64,000 nucleotides of DNA, from positions 1-64,000 of the forward strand of contig NZ_CABVHY010000018.1 of NCBI RefSeq assembly GCF_902497875.1. Direction: 5' to 3'. Source of the stretch: Pseudomonas fluorescens. GTDB lineage: Bacteria; Pseudomonadota; Gammaproteobacteria; Pseudomonadales; Pseudomonadaceae. The translations under genes and the position numbers were made by a program. This document shows, one piece after another, positions 26,365 to 35,357 of this stretch (positions within the stretch are counted from its first letter, which is position 1; each line of letters starts with the position of its first letter). A model generated the notes under the pieces. That model saw nothing but the letters and a program-made list of their open reading frames with translations, was not told the origin of the DNA and did not search any database.

Positions 26365-27468
26365 ATGTCCCTCAGTCGCGTCTCAGTCACCGCGGTGCGC
26401 AATTTGCACCCGGTGACCTTCTCCCCTTCTCCTCGCATCAATATCCTGTACGGCGCCAACGGCAGCGGCAAAACCAGTGTTCTGGAAGCCATCCACCTGC
26501 TGGGGCTTGCCCGTTCGTTTCGCAGTGCCCGCTTATTACCGGTCATTCAGTACGAGCAATTGGCATGTACCGTATTCGGCCAGGTTGAACTGGCGCAAGG
26601 CGGACACAGCGCTTTGGGGATCTCACGGGATCGCCAGGGGGAGTTTCAGATTCGCATTGATGGGCAGAACGCCCGGAGCGCGGCGCAGTTGGCCGAAATA
26701 CTGCCCCTGCAACTGATCAACCCCGACAGCTTCCGATTGCTGGAAGGTGCTCCGAAAATCCGTCGACAGTTTCTGGACTGGGGTGTGTTCCACGTGGAAC
26801 CCCGTTTCATGTCCACGTGGCAGCGGCTGCAGAAGGCCCTTAGGCAGCGGAACTCATGGCTTCGGCATGGTACACTTGACGCCGTTTCGCAAGCGGTTTG
26901 GGACAGGGAACTGTGTCAAGCCAGCGCTGAAATTGATGAATACCGCCGCGCTTATATCAAAGCCTTGAAACCAGTCTTTGAACAGACCCTGAGCGAATTG
27001 GTTGAGCTTGAAGGCTTAACGCTTAGCTATTACCGGGGTTGGGATAAAGAGCGAGAGCTGAGTGCAGTGCTCGCCACGTCCCTTCACCGGGATCAGCAAA
27101 TGGGCCATACCCAGGCCGGACCACAACGTGCTGATTTGCGTCTTAGATTAGGTGCACACAATGCCGCGGACATCTTGTCCCGCGGTCAGCAGAAGTTAGT
27201 GGTCTGTGCATTGCGGATCGCCCAAGGGCATCTGGTCAGCCAAGCCCGGCGTGGCCAGTGTATTTATCTAGTGGATGACTTGCCGTCCGAACTGGACGAG
27301 CAGCACCGCCGCGCACTTTGCCGCTTGTTGGAAGACTTACGCTGCCAGGTGTTTATCACCTGTGTAGATCACGAATTATTGAGGGAAGGCTGGCAGACGG
27401 AAACGCCAGTCGCTTTGTTCCACGTGGAACAGGGCCGTATCACCCAGACCCACGACCATCGGGAGTGA
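26365..27468 (+). CDS. recF: DNA replication and repair protein RecF
   Basis: RecF is an SMC-like ATPase that helps load RecA at gaps. The 367-residue protein has Walker A GANGSGKT at 30-37, the signature region LSRGQQKLVVCAL and Walker B VYLVDDLPSELDE (here with IYLVDDLPSELD). It begins 20 bp after dnaN and ends 4 bp before gyrB. It carries two parS sites as coding sequence, one in the middle (VFHVEPR) and one near the end (LFHVEQGR). Confidence 0.98.
   Translation: MSLSRVSVTAVRNLHPVTFSPSPRINILYGANGSGKTSVLEAIHLLGLARSFRSARLLPVIQYEQLACTVFGQVELAQGGHSALGISRDRQGEFQIRIDGQNARSAAQLAEILPLQLINPDSFRLLEGAPKIRRQFLDWGVFHVEPRFMSTWQRLQKALRQRNSWLRHGTLDAVSQAVWDRELCQASAEIDEYRRAYIKALKPVFEQTLSELVELEGLTLSYYRGWDKERELSAVLATSLHRDQQMGHTQAGPQRADLRLRLGAHNAADILSRGQQKLVVCALRIAQGHLVSQARRGQCIYLVDDLPSELDEQHRRALCRLLEDLRCQVFITCVDHELLREGWQTETPVALFHVEQGRITQTHDHRE
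26786..26801. promoter_or_regulatory. parS: parS centromere-like site 1 (inside recF)
   Basis: tGTTCCACGTGGAACc: a perfect 14-bp palindrome GTTCCACGTGGAAC, the parS sequence known for Pseudomonas, where ParB loads. Confidence 0.95.
27416..27431. promoter_or_regulatory. parS: parS centromere-like site 2 (end of recF)
   Basis: TGTTCCACGTGGAACA: a perfect 16-bp palindrome, the full parS consensus, 630 bp from the first site and about 3.8 kb from the DnaA-box cluster. Confidence 0.96.
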
Positions 27469-27472
27469 AGGC

Positions 27473-29890
27473 ATGAGCGAAGAATATACGTACGACTCAA
27501 CCAGCATCAAAGTGCTGAAAGGCCTGGATGCCGTACGCAAACGTCCCGGTATGTACATTGGTGACACCGACGATGGCAGCGGTCTGCACCACATGGTATT
27601 CGAGGTGGTTGATAACTCGATCGACGAAGCTTTGGCTGGCCATTGCGACGACATCAGTATCATCATCCACCCGGATGAATCCATCACCGTGCGCGACAAC
27701 GGTCGCGGCATTCCGGTAGACGTACACAAAGAAGAAGGCGTTTCCGCTGCCGAGGTCATCATGACCGTGCTGCACGCTGGCGGTAAGTTCGATGACAACT
27801 CCTACAAAGTCTCCGGTGGTTTGCACGGTGTAGGCGTGTCGGTAGTGAACGCGCTGTCCGAGTTACTGGTGTTGACGGTTCGTCGTAGCGGCAAGGTCTG
27901 GGAACAGACCTACGTCCACGGTGTTCCTCAGGAACCGATGAAAATCGTCGGTGAGACTGAAACCACCGGTACCCAGATTCACTTCAAACCGTCCGACCTG
28001 ACCTTCAAGAATATCCACTTCAGCTGGGACATCCTGGCCAAGCGGATTCGTGAACTGTCCTTCCTCAACTCCGGTGTCGGTATCGTCCTCAAGGACGAGC
28101 GCAGCGGCAAGGAAGAACTGTTCAAGTACGAAGGTGGCCTGCGTGCGTTCGTTGAATACTTGAACACCAACAAGACTCCGGTCAACCAGGTGTTCCACTT
28201 CAACGTCCAGCGCGAAGACGGCATTGGCGTAGAAATCGCTCTGCAGTGGAACGACAGCTTCAACGAGAACCTGTTGTGCTTCACCAACAACATCCCGCAG
28301 CGTGACGGCGGTACTCACCTGGTGGGCTTCCGTTCGGCGCTGACGCGTAACCTGAACACCTACATCGAAGCGGAAGGTCTGGCGAAGAAGCATAAAGTCG
28401 CGACCACCGGTGACGATGCCCGTGAAGGTCTGACGGCGATCATTTCGGTGAAGGTGCCGGATCCGAAGTTCAGCTCCCAGACTAAAGACAAGCTGGTGTC
28501 TTCCGAAGTGAAGACCGCTGTCGAACAGGAAATGGGCAAGTACTTCTCCGACTTCCTGCTGGAAAACCCGAACGAAGCCAAGCTGGTCGTCGGCAAGATG
28601 ATCGACGCTGCGCGGGCTCGTGAAGCAGCGCGTAAAGCCCGTGAGATGACCCGTCGTAAAGGCGCGCTGGATATTGCCGGCCTGCCGGGCAAACTGGCGG
28701 ACTGCCAGGAAAAAGACCCTGCCCTTTCCGAACTGTACCTGGTGGAAGGTGACTCTGCTGGCGGTTCCGCCAAGCAGGGACGTAACCGCAAGACTCAAGC
28801 GATTCTGCCACTGAAAGGTAAAATCCTTAACGTTGAGAAAGCCCGCTTCGACAAGATGATTTCCTCGCAAGAGGTTGGCACCTTGATCACTGCGCTGGGC
28901 TGCGGCATCGGTCGCGACGAATACAACATCGACAAGCTGCGTTATCACAACATCATCATCATGACCGATGCTGACGTCGACGGTTCGCACATCCGTACCT
29001 TGTTGCTGACCTTCTTCTTCCGTCAGCTGCCTGAGCTGATCGAGCGCGGCTACATCTACATCGCTCAGCCTCCGCTGTACAAAGTGAAAAAAGGCAAGCA
29101 AGAGCAATACATCAAAGACGACGACGCCATGGAAGAGTACATGACGCAGTCGGCCCTTGAAGATGCAAGCCTGCACCTGAACGATGAAGCCCCGGGTATT
29201 TCCGGTGAGGCGCTGGAACGTCTGGTAAATGACTTCCGCATGGTGATGAAGACCCTCAAGCGTTTGTCGCGCCTGTATCCACAGGAACTGACCGAGCACT
29301 TCATCTACCTGCCTGCCGTCAGCATGGAACAGCTGTCCGATCACGTAGCGATGCAGGATTGGCTGGCCCAGTACGAAGCCCGCCTGCGTCTCGTGGAAAA
29401 ATCCGGCCTGGTCTACAAAGCCAGCCTGCGTGAAGACCGTGAACGTAACGTCTGGCTGCCGGAGGTCGAACTGATCTCTCACGGCCTGTCGAACTACATC
29501 ACCTTCAACCGCGACTTCTTCGGCAGCAATGACTACAAGACCGTCGTCACCCTTGGCGCTCAATTGAGCACCTTGCTGGACGAAGGCGCTTACATTCAAC
29601 GCGGCGAGCGCAAGAAGCCCGTCACCGAGTTCAAGGAAGCCCTTGAATGGTTGATGGCCGAAAGCACCAAGCGCCACACCATCCAGCGCTACAAAGGTCT
29701 CGGTGAGATGAACCCGGACCAGCTCTGGGAAACCACCATGGACCCAAGCGTACGCCGGATGCTCAAAGTAACGATCGAAGACGCCATCGGTGCCGACCAG
29801 ATCTTCAACACCCTGATGGGTGATGCGGTCGAGCCACGTCGTGAGTTCATTGAGACCAACGCTCTGGCGGTGTCCAACCTGGACTTCTGA
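27473..29890 (+). CDS. gyrB: DNA gyrase subunit B
   Basis: GyrB is the ATPase and part of the cleavage core of gyrase, which adds negative supercoils. The 805-residue protein has the GHKL ATPase motifs (EVVDNSIDEALAGHC, DNGRGIPVD, GGLHGVGVSVVNAL), the TOPRIM motifs (LYLVEGDSAGGSAKQGRNRKTQ and TDADVDGSHIRTLLL) and the C-terminal GEMNPDQLWETTMDP. Length is normal for Pseudomonas. It is the last gene of the dnaA series and is followed by a strong terminator. Confidence 0.99.
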   Translation: MSEEYTYDSTSIKVLKGLDAVRKRPGMYIGDTDDGSGLHHMVFEVVDNSIDEALAGHCDDISIIIHPDESITVRDNGRGIPVDVHKEEGVSAAEVIMTVLHAGGKFDDNSYKVSGGLHGVGVSVVNALSELLVLTVRRSGKVWEQTYVHGVPQEPMKIVGETETTGTQIHFKPSDLTFKNIHFSWDILAKRIRELSFLNSGVGIVLKDERSGKEELFKYEGGLRAFVEYLNTNKTPVNQVFHFNVQREDGIGVEIALQWNDSFNENLLCFTNNIPQRDGGTHLVGFRSALTRNLNTYIEAEGLAKKHKVATTGDDAREGLTAIISVKVPDPKFSSQTKDKLVSSEVKTAVEQEMGKYFSDFLLENPNEAKLVVGKMIDAARAREAARKAREMTRRKGALDIAGLPGKLADCQEKDPALSELYLVEGDSAGGSAKQGRNRKTQAILPLKGKILNVEKARFDKMISSQEVGTLITALGCGIGRDEYNIDKLRYHNIIIMTDADVDGSHIRTLLLTFFFRQLPELIERGYIYIAQPPLYKVKKGKQEQYIKDDDAMEEYMTQSALEDASLHLNDEAPGISGEALERLVNDFRMVMKTLKRLSRLYPQELTEHFIYLPAVSMEQLSDHVAMQDWLAQYEARLRLVEKSGLVYKASLREDRERNVWLPEVELISHGLSNYITFNRDFFGSNDYKTVVTLGAQLSTLLDEGAYIQRGERKKPVTEFKEALEWLMAESTKRHTIQRYKGLGEMNPDQLWETTMDPSVRRMLKVTIEDAIGADQIFNTLMGDAVEPRREFIETNALAVSNLDF

Positions 29891-29911
29891 TCGGGTGTGA
29901 CCTGCTGAAAT

Positions 29912-29946
29912 AAAAAAGGCCAACGCTAAGCGTTGGCCTTTTTTTG
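29912..29946 (+). terminator. rho-independent terminator after gyrB
   Basis: A 12-bp perfect stem (AAAGGCCAACGC / GCGTTGGCCTTT) with a 3-nt loop and a T tract lies about 25 bp after the gyrB stop. Confidence 0.93.
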
Positions 29947-29988
29947 TTCAATATTTGCAGACGTATGGGGTGTCTATCTGTACGCCAG

Positions 29989-30072
29989 GATCGCAGCCTA
30001 CGGGGAGACGGTAGTCGCGAAATGTGTGGCGTGCTCGGTTCCTGTAGGAGCTGCCGAAGGCTGCGATCTTTT
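29989..30072. repeat. degenerate REP doublet, family 1
   Basis: The left arm (gatcgcagcctacgg) is decayed and the right arm (gtaggagctgccgaaggctgcgatctttt) nearly intact. It lies between the gyrB terminator and the convergent acyltransferase gene. The rest of the 380-bp gap (29891-30269) holds two terminators and an A+T-rich stretch. Confidence 0.7.
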
Positions 30073-30110
30073 GATCTTTTACCTTGCTCCAGCTCTTTTC
30101 AACAGGCAGA

Positions 30111-30140
30111 AAAAAACCGGCTATAAAGGCCGGTTTTTTT
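30111..30140 (-). terminator. bidirectional terminator after the plsC-like gene
   Basis: A stem (AAAAAACCGGC / GCCGGTTTTTTT) with A and T tracts on both sides can end transcription on either strand; it most likely serves the minus-strand acyltransferase gene. Confidence 0.75.
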
Positions 30141-30269
30141 ATCGTCATAAAAAACTTATGCACGGTTTTTGTTATTTTATGGCTTTAAGAAATATATATA
30201 TAAATCATAAGCTTACATAGGATATTTGACGGTTTTGAATGAAATTGCACACAGGTTATCCACAGAATC

Positions 30270-31040
30270 TCAGATCGCCACTTTTTCCGGTTCCGCAGTG
30301 ATGGGCGGCAATGAACCCATGTCCCGCTGAGCTTGCTCGTTCCAGGCGGCAACCCGGTCATTGAGCTCCGCGATGGCACGCGGTCCGGTGCCTTCGGCAA
30401 ACATCGGCGCGCCGATCACCACGGTGATGGTGCCGGGCTTTTTGCCCCAGCCAGCCTTCGGCCAAAACTTGCCGGCGTTGTGGGCAATCGGCAGTACCGG
30501 CAGCGCGGCGTTGACCGCCAGTGCGGTACCGCCTCGGGAGAACTTGCCGACCTTGCCAAAAGGAACCCGAGTGCCCTCCGGGAAGATCAATACCCAGACG
30601 CCGTCCTTGAGCAGTTCATCGCCCTTCTTCGCCACATGCTTGAGCGCCGCCTTGGGGTTGTCACGATCAATGGCGATCGGTCGCAGCATGGCCATTGCCC
30701 AACCGAAGAACGGCACATAGAGCAGTTCGCGCTTGAGCACCTGGCTCAACGGCTCGAAGTAGGCCGAGAGAAAGAATGTCTCCCACGTGCTCTGGTGGTT
30801 CGACAGAATCACACAGGGCTGTTCAGGTACGTTCTCGGCGCCCTGCACTTCATAACGGATACCGAGGAACACTTTGCTCAGCCACAGCGCGCAATGGCAC
30901 CAGTACACGTTGATAAAACGATAACGGGCCTTGAACGGTAAAAAAGGCGCAATAAAAAAGCTCAGGCTGCACCAGAGCAACGAGGTGGTGCCCAGCAGCA
31001 GGTAAAAGAGAAAGGTCCTGATTGCCTGCAAGATCGACAT
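30270..31040 (-). CDS. 1-acylglycerol-3-phosphate O-acyltransferase (PlsC/LptA/HdtS family)
   Basis: An inner-membrane acyltransferase that makes phosphatidic acid from lysophosphatidic acid. The 256-residue protein has an N-terminal membrane helix (about 8-32), the acyltransferase box NHQSTWE at 81-87 with catalytic His82 (Glu where many relatives have Asp), and FPEGTRVPFGKVGKFSRGG. The homologous gene at this locus is called lptA in P. aeruginosa; a P. fluorescens relative, HdtS, was reported to be linked to a long-chain acyl-homoserine lactone. Phospholipid synthesis is the safer role. A perfect DnaA box lies just after its stop (30256-30264). Confidence 0.92.
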   Translation of the reverse strand: MSILQAIRTFLFYLLLGTTSLLWCSLSFFIAPFLPFKARYRFINVYWCHCALWLSKVFLGIRYEVQGAENVPEQPCVILSNHQSTWETFFLSAYFEPLSQVLKRELLYVPFFGWAMAMLRPIAIDRDNPKAALKHVAKKGDELLKDGVWVLIFPEGTRVPFGKVGKFSRGGTALAVNAALPVLPIAHNAGKFWPKAGWGKKPGTITVVIGAPMFAEGTGPRAIAELNDRVAAWNEQAQRDMGSLPPITAEPEKVAI

Positions 31041-31106
31041 AGCGGCATTTGCCTATTAAAAGCGCACTCCCGAACTGTCCTTGGTCAGGATGTCGTCAGA
31101 AGCGCT

Positions 31107-31640
31107 CTAATTGTGGATAAGTTCAGCGGCAACTGCCGCCAGATCGTCAAAAATCAAGGTGCCTACCGGTAGGGTTTTACCCAGAGTCTTTTCGCCTTTA
31201 CCGGTTTTTACCAAAACTGGCTGACAGTCGACGGCTTTTGCGGCTTCCAGGTCACCGAGCGTGTCGCCGACAAACCATAGATGGGTCAGCGCCACGTCGT
31301 AATGCGCGGCAATGGTTTTCAGCATGCCGGGTTTGGGCTTGCGGCAATCGCAGCCATCATCGGGTCCGTGGGGGCAATGGACGATCAGCCCGAGCTCGCC
31401 ACCCTGCTCCGCCACCAGCGAGCGCAGGCGCTCGTGCATGGCGTCCAGGGTCGCGACATCGTAGTAGCCGCGAGCGATACCGGACTGGTTGGTAGCGACC
31501 GCTACCGTCCAGCCGGCCTTGCTCAACCGCGCGATGGCTTCGATCGAGCCAGGGAGCGGAATCCACTCCTCCACCGACTTGATGTAAGCGTCGGAGTCGT
31601 AATTGATCACCCCGTCCCGATCGAGAATCAGCAGTTTCAC
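31107..31640 (-). CDS. gmhB: D-glycero-beta-D-manno-heptose-1,7-bisphosphate 7-phosphatase
   Basis: GmhB removes the 7-phosphate in the ADP-heptose pathway for LPS inner core. The 177-residue HAD-type protein has the nucleophile motif DRDGV at 7-11, motif II TNQSG, the zinc loop HCPHGPDDGCDCRKPKPGM and the terminal GDTLGDLEAA. The last four codons (LIHN) and stop are written across a perfect DnaA box (31112-31120). It lies 19 bp after glyS. Confidence 0.95.
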   Translation of the reverse strand: MKLLILDRDGVINYDSDAYIKSVEEWIPLPGSIEAIARLSKAGWTVAVATNQSGIARGYYDVATLDAMHERLRSLVAEQGGELGLIVHCPHGPDDGCDCRKPKPGMLKTIAAHYDVALTHLWFVGDTLGDLEAAKAVDCQPVLVKTGKGEKTLGKTLPVGTLIFDDLAAVAAELIHN

Positions 31641-31659
31641 ACTCCGCCCCTTAAACCAA

Positions 31660-33714
31660 TCAGCTCAGCAGCGAAATATCGGCGACACCGAGGAACAGCC
31701 CACGCAGACGCGCCAGCAACGCATAACGGTTGGCACGTACCTTGGCATCCTCAGCGTTGACCATCACCGCTTCAAAGAACGCATCGACCGGCTCGCGCAG
31801 CGCTGCCAGACGGGCCAGCGATTCGCGGTACTGACGCGCCGCAGCCATTGGCTGGACCGCCTGATCAGCCTGCTGGATCGCCGAGTACAGCGAGAACTCG
31901 TTGGCATTGTCGAAGTACTTGGCTTCGACGATGCTCGGGATCGTGCCTTCGGCCTTGCTCAGCAGGTTCGATACACGCTTGTTCACCGCCGCCAGGGCCG
32001 CGGCTTCCGGCAATTTGCGGAATGCCTCGACGGCTTGCACGCGTTGATCGAAGTCCAGTGCCGAACCCGGTTTCAGGGCGCGAACCGACAGGTAGGTGCC
32101 CACATCCACGCCTTCGTCTTCGTAACGTGCACGCAGACGGTCGAAGATGAACTCCAGTACAAGGTCGGCCAGACCGGCCGCCTTGACCTTGGCGCCGAAT
32201 GCGTTGACGGCGAATGCCACCGCATCGGTCAGGTCCAGATCGAGTTTCTTGTCGATCAGGATCCGTAGTATGCCAAGGGCAGCACGGCGCAAGGCATAAG
32301 GGTCTTTGCTCCCGGTCGGCAGCATGCCGATACCGAAAATACCCACCAGGGTGTCGAGCTTGTCGGCGATCGCTACGGCCGCGCCGGTTACAGTGGTCGG
32401 CAGTTCAGCGCCGGCACCGCGTGGCATGTATTGTTCGTTCAGCGCCAGGGCCACGTCTTGCGGCTCGCCGTCGTTGAGGGCGTAGTAGTAACCGGCGACG
32501 CCTTGCATCTCCGGGAACTCACCGACCATCTCGGTCGCCAGGTCGCATTTGGACAGCAGGCCGGCGCGAGCTGCACGGGATGTATCGCCGCCGATGCGTT
32601 GAGCGATGAACGCTGCCAGTCTGGAAACCCGCTCGGCTTTGTCGAAGACACTGCCCAGCTTTTCCTGGAACACCACGTTCTGCAGGCGCAGGTTGAAGCT
32701 TTCGAGTTTCTGCTTCTTGTCTTGCTTGAAGAAGAACTCGGCGTCGGTCAGGCGTGGACGGACCACCTTCTCGTTACCCGAGATGATCTGCTGCGGGTCT
32801 TTGCTTTCGATGTTGGCCACGGTGATGAAGCGTGGCAGCAACTTGCCGTCGGCATCGAGCAGGCAGAAATACTTCTGGTTGTCCTGCATGGTGGTGATCA
32901 GGGCTTCCTGCGGCACCTCGAGGAACCGCTCTTCGAACGAGCAGACCAGCGGCACCGGCCATTCCACCAGCGCCGTGACTTCGTCGAGCAGGCTCGGTGG
33001 AACAATCGCCGTACCTTCCTGCAGCGCCGCCAACTCGGCAGTGCGCTTGCTGATCAGCTCGCGACGCTCGTTGGAGTCCGCCAGCACGTAAGCCGCGCGC
33101 AGGTCTTGCAGGTAGTTGGCCGGCGCGGTGATGCGCACGCTTTCCGGGTGATGGAAACGGTGACCACGGGAGTCGCGACCGGCTTTCTGGGCGAGGATGG
33201 TGCAATCGATGACCTGGTCACCGAGCAGCATGACCAGCCACTGGGTCGGGCGCACGAACTCTTCCTTGCGCGCGCCCCAGCGCATGCGCTTGGGAATCGG
33301 CAAGTCATTCAAGGAATCTTCGACGATGGTCGGCAGCAAACTGGCGGTCGGTTTGCCAGCGATGCTTTGGCTGTAACGCAGTTTCGCGCCGCTCTGATCG
33401 ATTTCGCTCAGATCAACGCCGCACTTCTTGGCGAAACCCAGGGCGGCCTGAGTCGGATTGCCTTCGGCATCGAACGCGGCCTGACGCGGCGGGCCGTCGA
33501 GGTTGATGCTGCGATCCGGCTGGTGAGTGGCCAATGCAGTGATCAGCACGGCCAGACGACGCGGCGCGGCGTAGACGGTTTTGGTCTCGTAGTTCAGGCC
33601 AGCGGCTTGCAGGCCTTTGTCGATACCGGCAAGGAACGCCTCAGCCAGAGTATTCAGGGCTTTGGGTGGCAGTTCTTCGGTGCCCAGTTCGACCAGAAAA
33701 TCTTGAGCACTCAT
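31660..33714 (-). CDS. glyS: glycine-tRNA ligase beta subunit
   Basis: The beta chain of the bacterial alpha2beta2 glycyl-tRNA synthetase, which binds tRNA. The 684-residue protein begins MSAQDFLVELGTEELPPKAL, has MRWGARKEEFVRPTQWLVML, and ends with a DALR-type anticodon-binding region. Its start overlaps the glyQ stop by 4 nt, so the two subunits are translationally coupled. Confidence 0.98.
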   Translation of the reverse strand: MSAQDFLVELGTEELPPKALNTLAEAFLAGIDKGLQAAGLNYETKTVYAAPRRLAVLITALATHQPDRSINLDGPPRQAAFDAEGNPTQAALGFAKKCGVDLSEIDQSGAKLRYSQSIAGKPTASLLPTIVEDSLNDLPIPKRMRWGARKEEFVRPTQWLVMLLGDQVIDCTILAQKAGRDSRGHRFHHPESVRITAPANYLQDLRAAYVLADSNERRELISKRTAELAALQEGTAIVPPSLLDEVTALVEWPVPLVCSFEERFLEVPQEALITTMQDNQKYFCLLDADGKLLPRFITVANIESKDPQQIISGNEKVVRPRLTDAEFFFKQDKKQKLESFNLRLQNVVFQEKLGSVFDKAERVSRLAAFIAQRIGGDTSRAARAGLLSKCDLATEMVGEFPEMQGVAGYYYALNDGEPQDVALALNEQYMPRGAGAELPTTVTGAAVAIADKLDTLVGIFGIGMLPTGSKDPYALRRAALGILRILIDKKLDLDLTDAVAFAVNAFGAKVKAAGLADLVLEFIFDRLRARYEDEGVDVGTYLSVRALKPGSALDFDQRVQAVEAFRKLPEAAALAAVNKRVSNLLSKAEGTIPSIVEAKYFDNANEFSLYSAIQQADQAVQPMAAARQYRESLARLAALREPVDAFFEAVMVNAEDAKVRANRYALLARLRGLFLGVADISLLS

Positions 33715-34664
33715 TGTGCAGCCTCCAGCTTAGCCAACACTTCATCACGCAAATCCGGAGCCGCCATCGGGAAGCCCAGCTTGGCGCGAGCCAGCAGATA
33801 GGCTTGGGCGACGGAACGCGCCAGGGTGCGTACACGCAGAATGTATTGCTGACGCGCAGTGACCGAGATCGCCCGGCGAGCATCCAGCAGGTTGAAGGTA
33901 TGGGAGGCCTTCAACACCATTTCGTAGCTTGGCAATGGCAGCGGCTGGTCGAGTTCGATCAGACGCTTGGCTTCGCTTTCATAGAAGTCGAACAGCTCGA
34001 AGAGCTTCTCGACGTTGGCCTGTTCGAAGTTGTAGGTCGACTGCTCCACTTCGTTCTGGTGGAACACGTCGCCGTAGGTCACTTTGCCGAACGGGCCGTC
34101 AGCCCAGACCAGGTCGTAGACCGAATCCACGCCCTGCAGGTACATGGCCAGACGCTCGAGACCGTAAGTGATCTCGCCGGTCACCGGGTAGCACTCGATG
34201 CCGCCCGCCTGCTGGAAGTAAGTGAACTGAGTCACTTCCATGCCGTTGAGCCAGACTTCCCAGCCCAGACCCCAGGCACCGAGGGTCGGCGATTCCCAGT
34301 TGTCTTCGACGAAGCGGATGTCGTGCACCAGCGGGTCGAGACCGACGTGCTTGAGCGAGCCCAGGTACAGTTCCTGGAAGTTGTCCGGGTTTGGCTTCAA
34401 TACCACCTGGAACTGGTAGTAGTGCTGCAAACGGTTCGGGTTTTCGCCGTAGCGGCCGTCAGTCGGGCGACGACTGGGCTGCACATAAGCGGCGTTCCAG
34501 GTTTCCGGGCCGATGGCGCGCAGAAACGTGGCGGTATGAAAGGTGCCGGCGCCTACTTCCATATCGTAGGGCTGAAGTACCACACAACCTTGCTCGGCCC
34601 AGTATTGCTGGAGGGCGAGGATCAAGTCTTGGAAGGTACGCACGGCTGGCGTAGGCTGGCTCAC
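33711..34664 (-). CDS. glyQ: glycine-tRNA ligase alpha subunit
   Basis: The catalytic alpha chain that activates glycine. I chose GTG at 34664 (VSQPTPAVRTFQDLILALQQYWAEQG), with ACAGGTGA upstream, giving 317 residues, the family size; the frame stays open 44 codons further but that part runs into the divergent tag gene. Motifs PYDMEVGAGTFHTATFLR, AYVQPSRRPTDGRYGENPNRLQHYYQFQV and ARAKLGFP are present. Confidence 0.97.
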   Translation of the reverse strand: MSQPTPAVRTFQDLILALQQYWAEQGCVVLQPYDMEVGAGTFHTATFLRAIGPETWNAAYVQPSRRPTDGRYGENPNRLQHYYQFQVVLKPNPDNFQELYLGSLKHVGLDPLVHDIRFVEDNWESPTLGAWGLGWEVWLNGMEVTQFTYFQQAGGIECYPVTGEITYGLERLAMYLQGVDSVYDLVWADGPFGKVTYGDVFHQNEVEQSTYNFEQANVEKLFELFDFYESEAKRLIELDQPLPLPSYEMVLKASHTFNLLDARRAISVTARQQYILRVRTLARSVAQAYLLARAKLGFPMAAPDLRDEVLAKLEAAQ

Positions 34665-34745
34665 GAAATTCACCTGTTTCTTGGGCTGCGATTTAAAGAG
34701 CGGGAGTATACCCGATTCGGTCGCGCCTCCACCCCCTGGAGCCTT

Positions 34746-35309
34746 ATGCCACGCTGCTTTTGGTGTTCCGAAGATCCGCTGTACATGGCCTATCACGATC
34801 AGGAGTGGGGCGTGCCGCTACGCGATGCGCAGCGCTTGTTCGAGTTGCTTTTGCTTGAAGGGTTCCAGGCCGGCCTATCGTGGATCACTGTGCTAAGGAA
34901 ACGCGAGCGTTATCGTGAGGTGCTGTTTGGTTTCGACGTACAGCGCGTGGCACAGATGAGCGATGCCGAAATCGACGATTTGATGCTCGATCCGGGGATC
35001 ATCCGTAATCGCCTGAAACTCAACGCCGCCCGGCGCAATGCCCAGGCCTGGCTGGCACTGGAGGATCCGGTGGCGTTGCTGTGGTCGTTCGTCGGCGGCC
35101 AGCCCAGGATCAATCATTTCAAGGATCGCAGCGAGGTGCCGGCAATAACACCCGAGGCCGCGGCAATGAGCAAAGGTTTGAAGAAGGCCGGCTTCACTTT
35201 CGTTGGCCCGACCATCTGTTATGCCTTGATGCAAGCATCCGGGATGGTCATGGATCACACCACCGATTGTGATCGCTACGCCATCTTGCGCAGCGGGCGG
35301 TTAGAATAG
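34746..35309 (+). CDS. tag: DNA-3-methyladenine glycosylase I
   Basis: Tag removes 3-methyladenine from alkylated DNA. With ATG at 34746 the protein has 187 residues: the zinc ligands Cys4 (MPRCFWC) and His17 (YHDQEWGVP), the helix FELLLLEGFQAGLSWITVLRKR with the active-site Glu, and the C-terminal zinc ligands in HTTDCDRYA. The frame is open far upstream, but that region is antisense to glyQ. It is divergent from glyQ with an 81-bp shared promoter region. Confidence 0.96.
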   Translation: MPRCFWCSEDPLYMAYHDQEWGVPLRDAQRLFELLLLEGFQAGLSWITVLRKRERYREVLFGFDVQRVAQMSDAEIDDLMLDPGIIRNRLKLNAARRNAQAWLALEDPVALLWSFVGGQPRINHFKDRSEVPAITPEAAAMSKGLKKAGFTFVGPTICYALMQASGMVMDHTTDCDRYAILRSGRLE

Positions 35310-35357
35310 CGGGCTCGCGACAAGGTTCATGACGTCGGTTTAGATCAGGAGTGACCT

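Noticed and set aside
27863..29923. 686-codon open frame antisense to gyrB
   Set aside because: Shadow of gyrB; composition and pattern follow the third-codon bias of the real gene.
33666..34745. Long upstream part of the tag frame
   Set aside because: It is antisense to glyQ; the zinc-ligand N-terminus MPRCFWC fixes the start at 34746.
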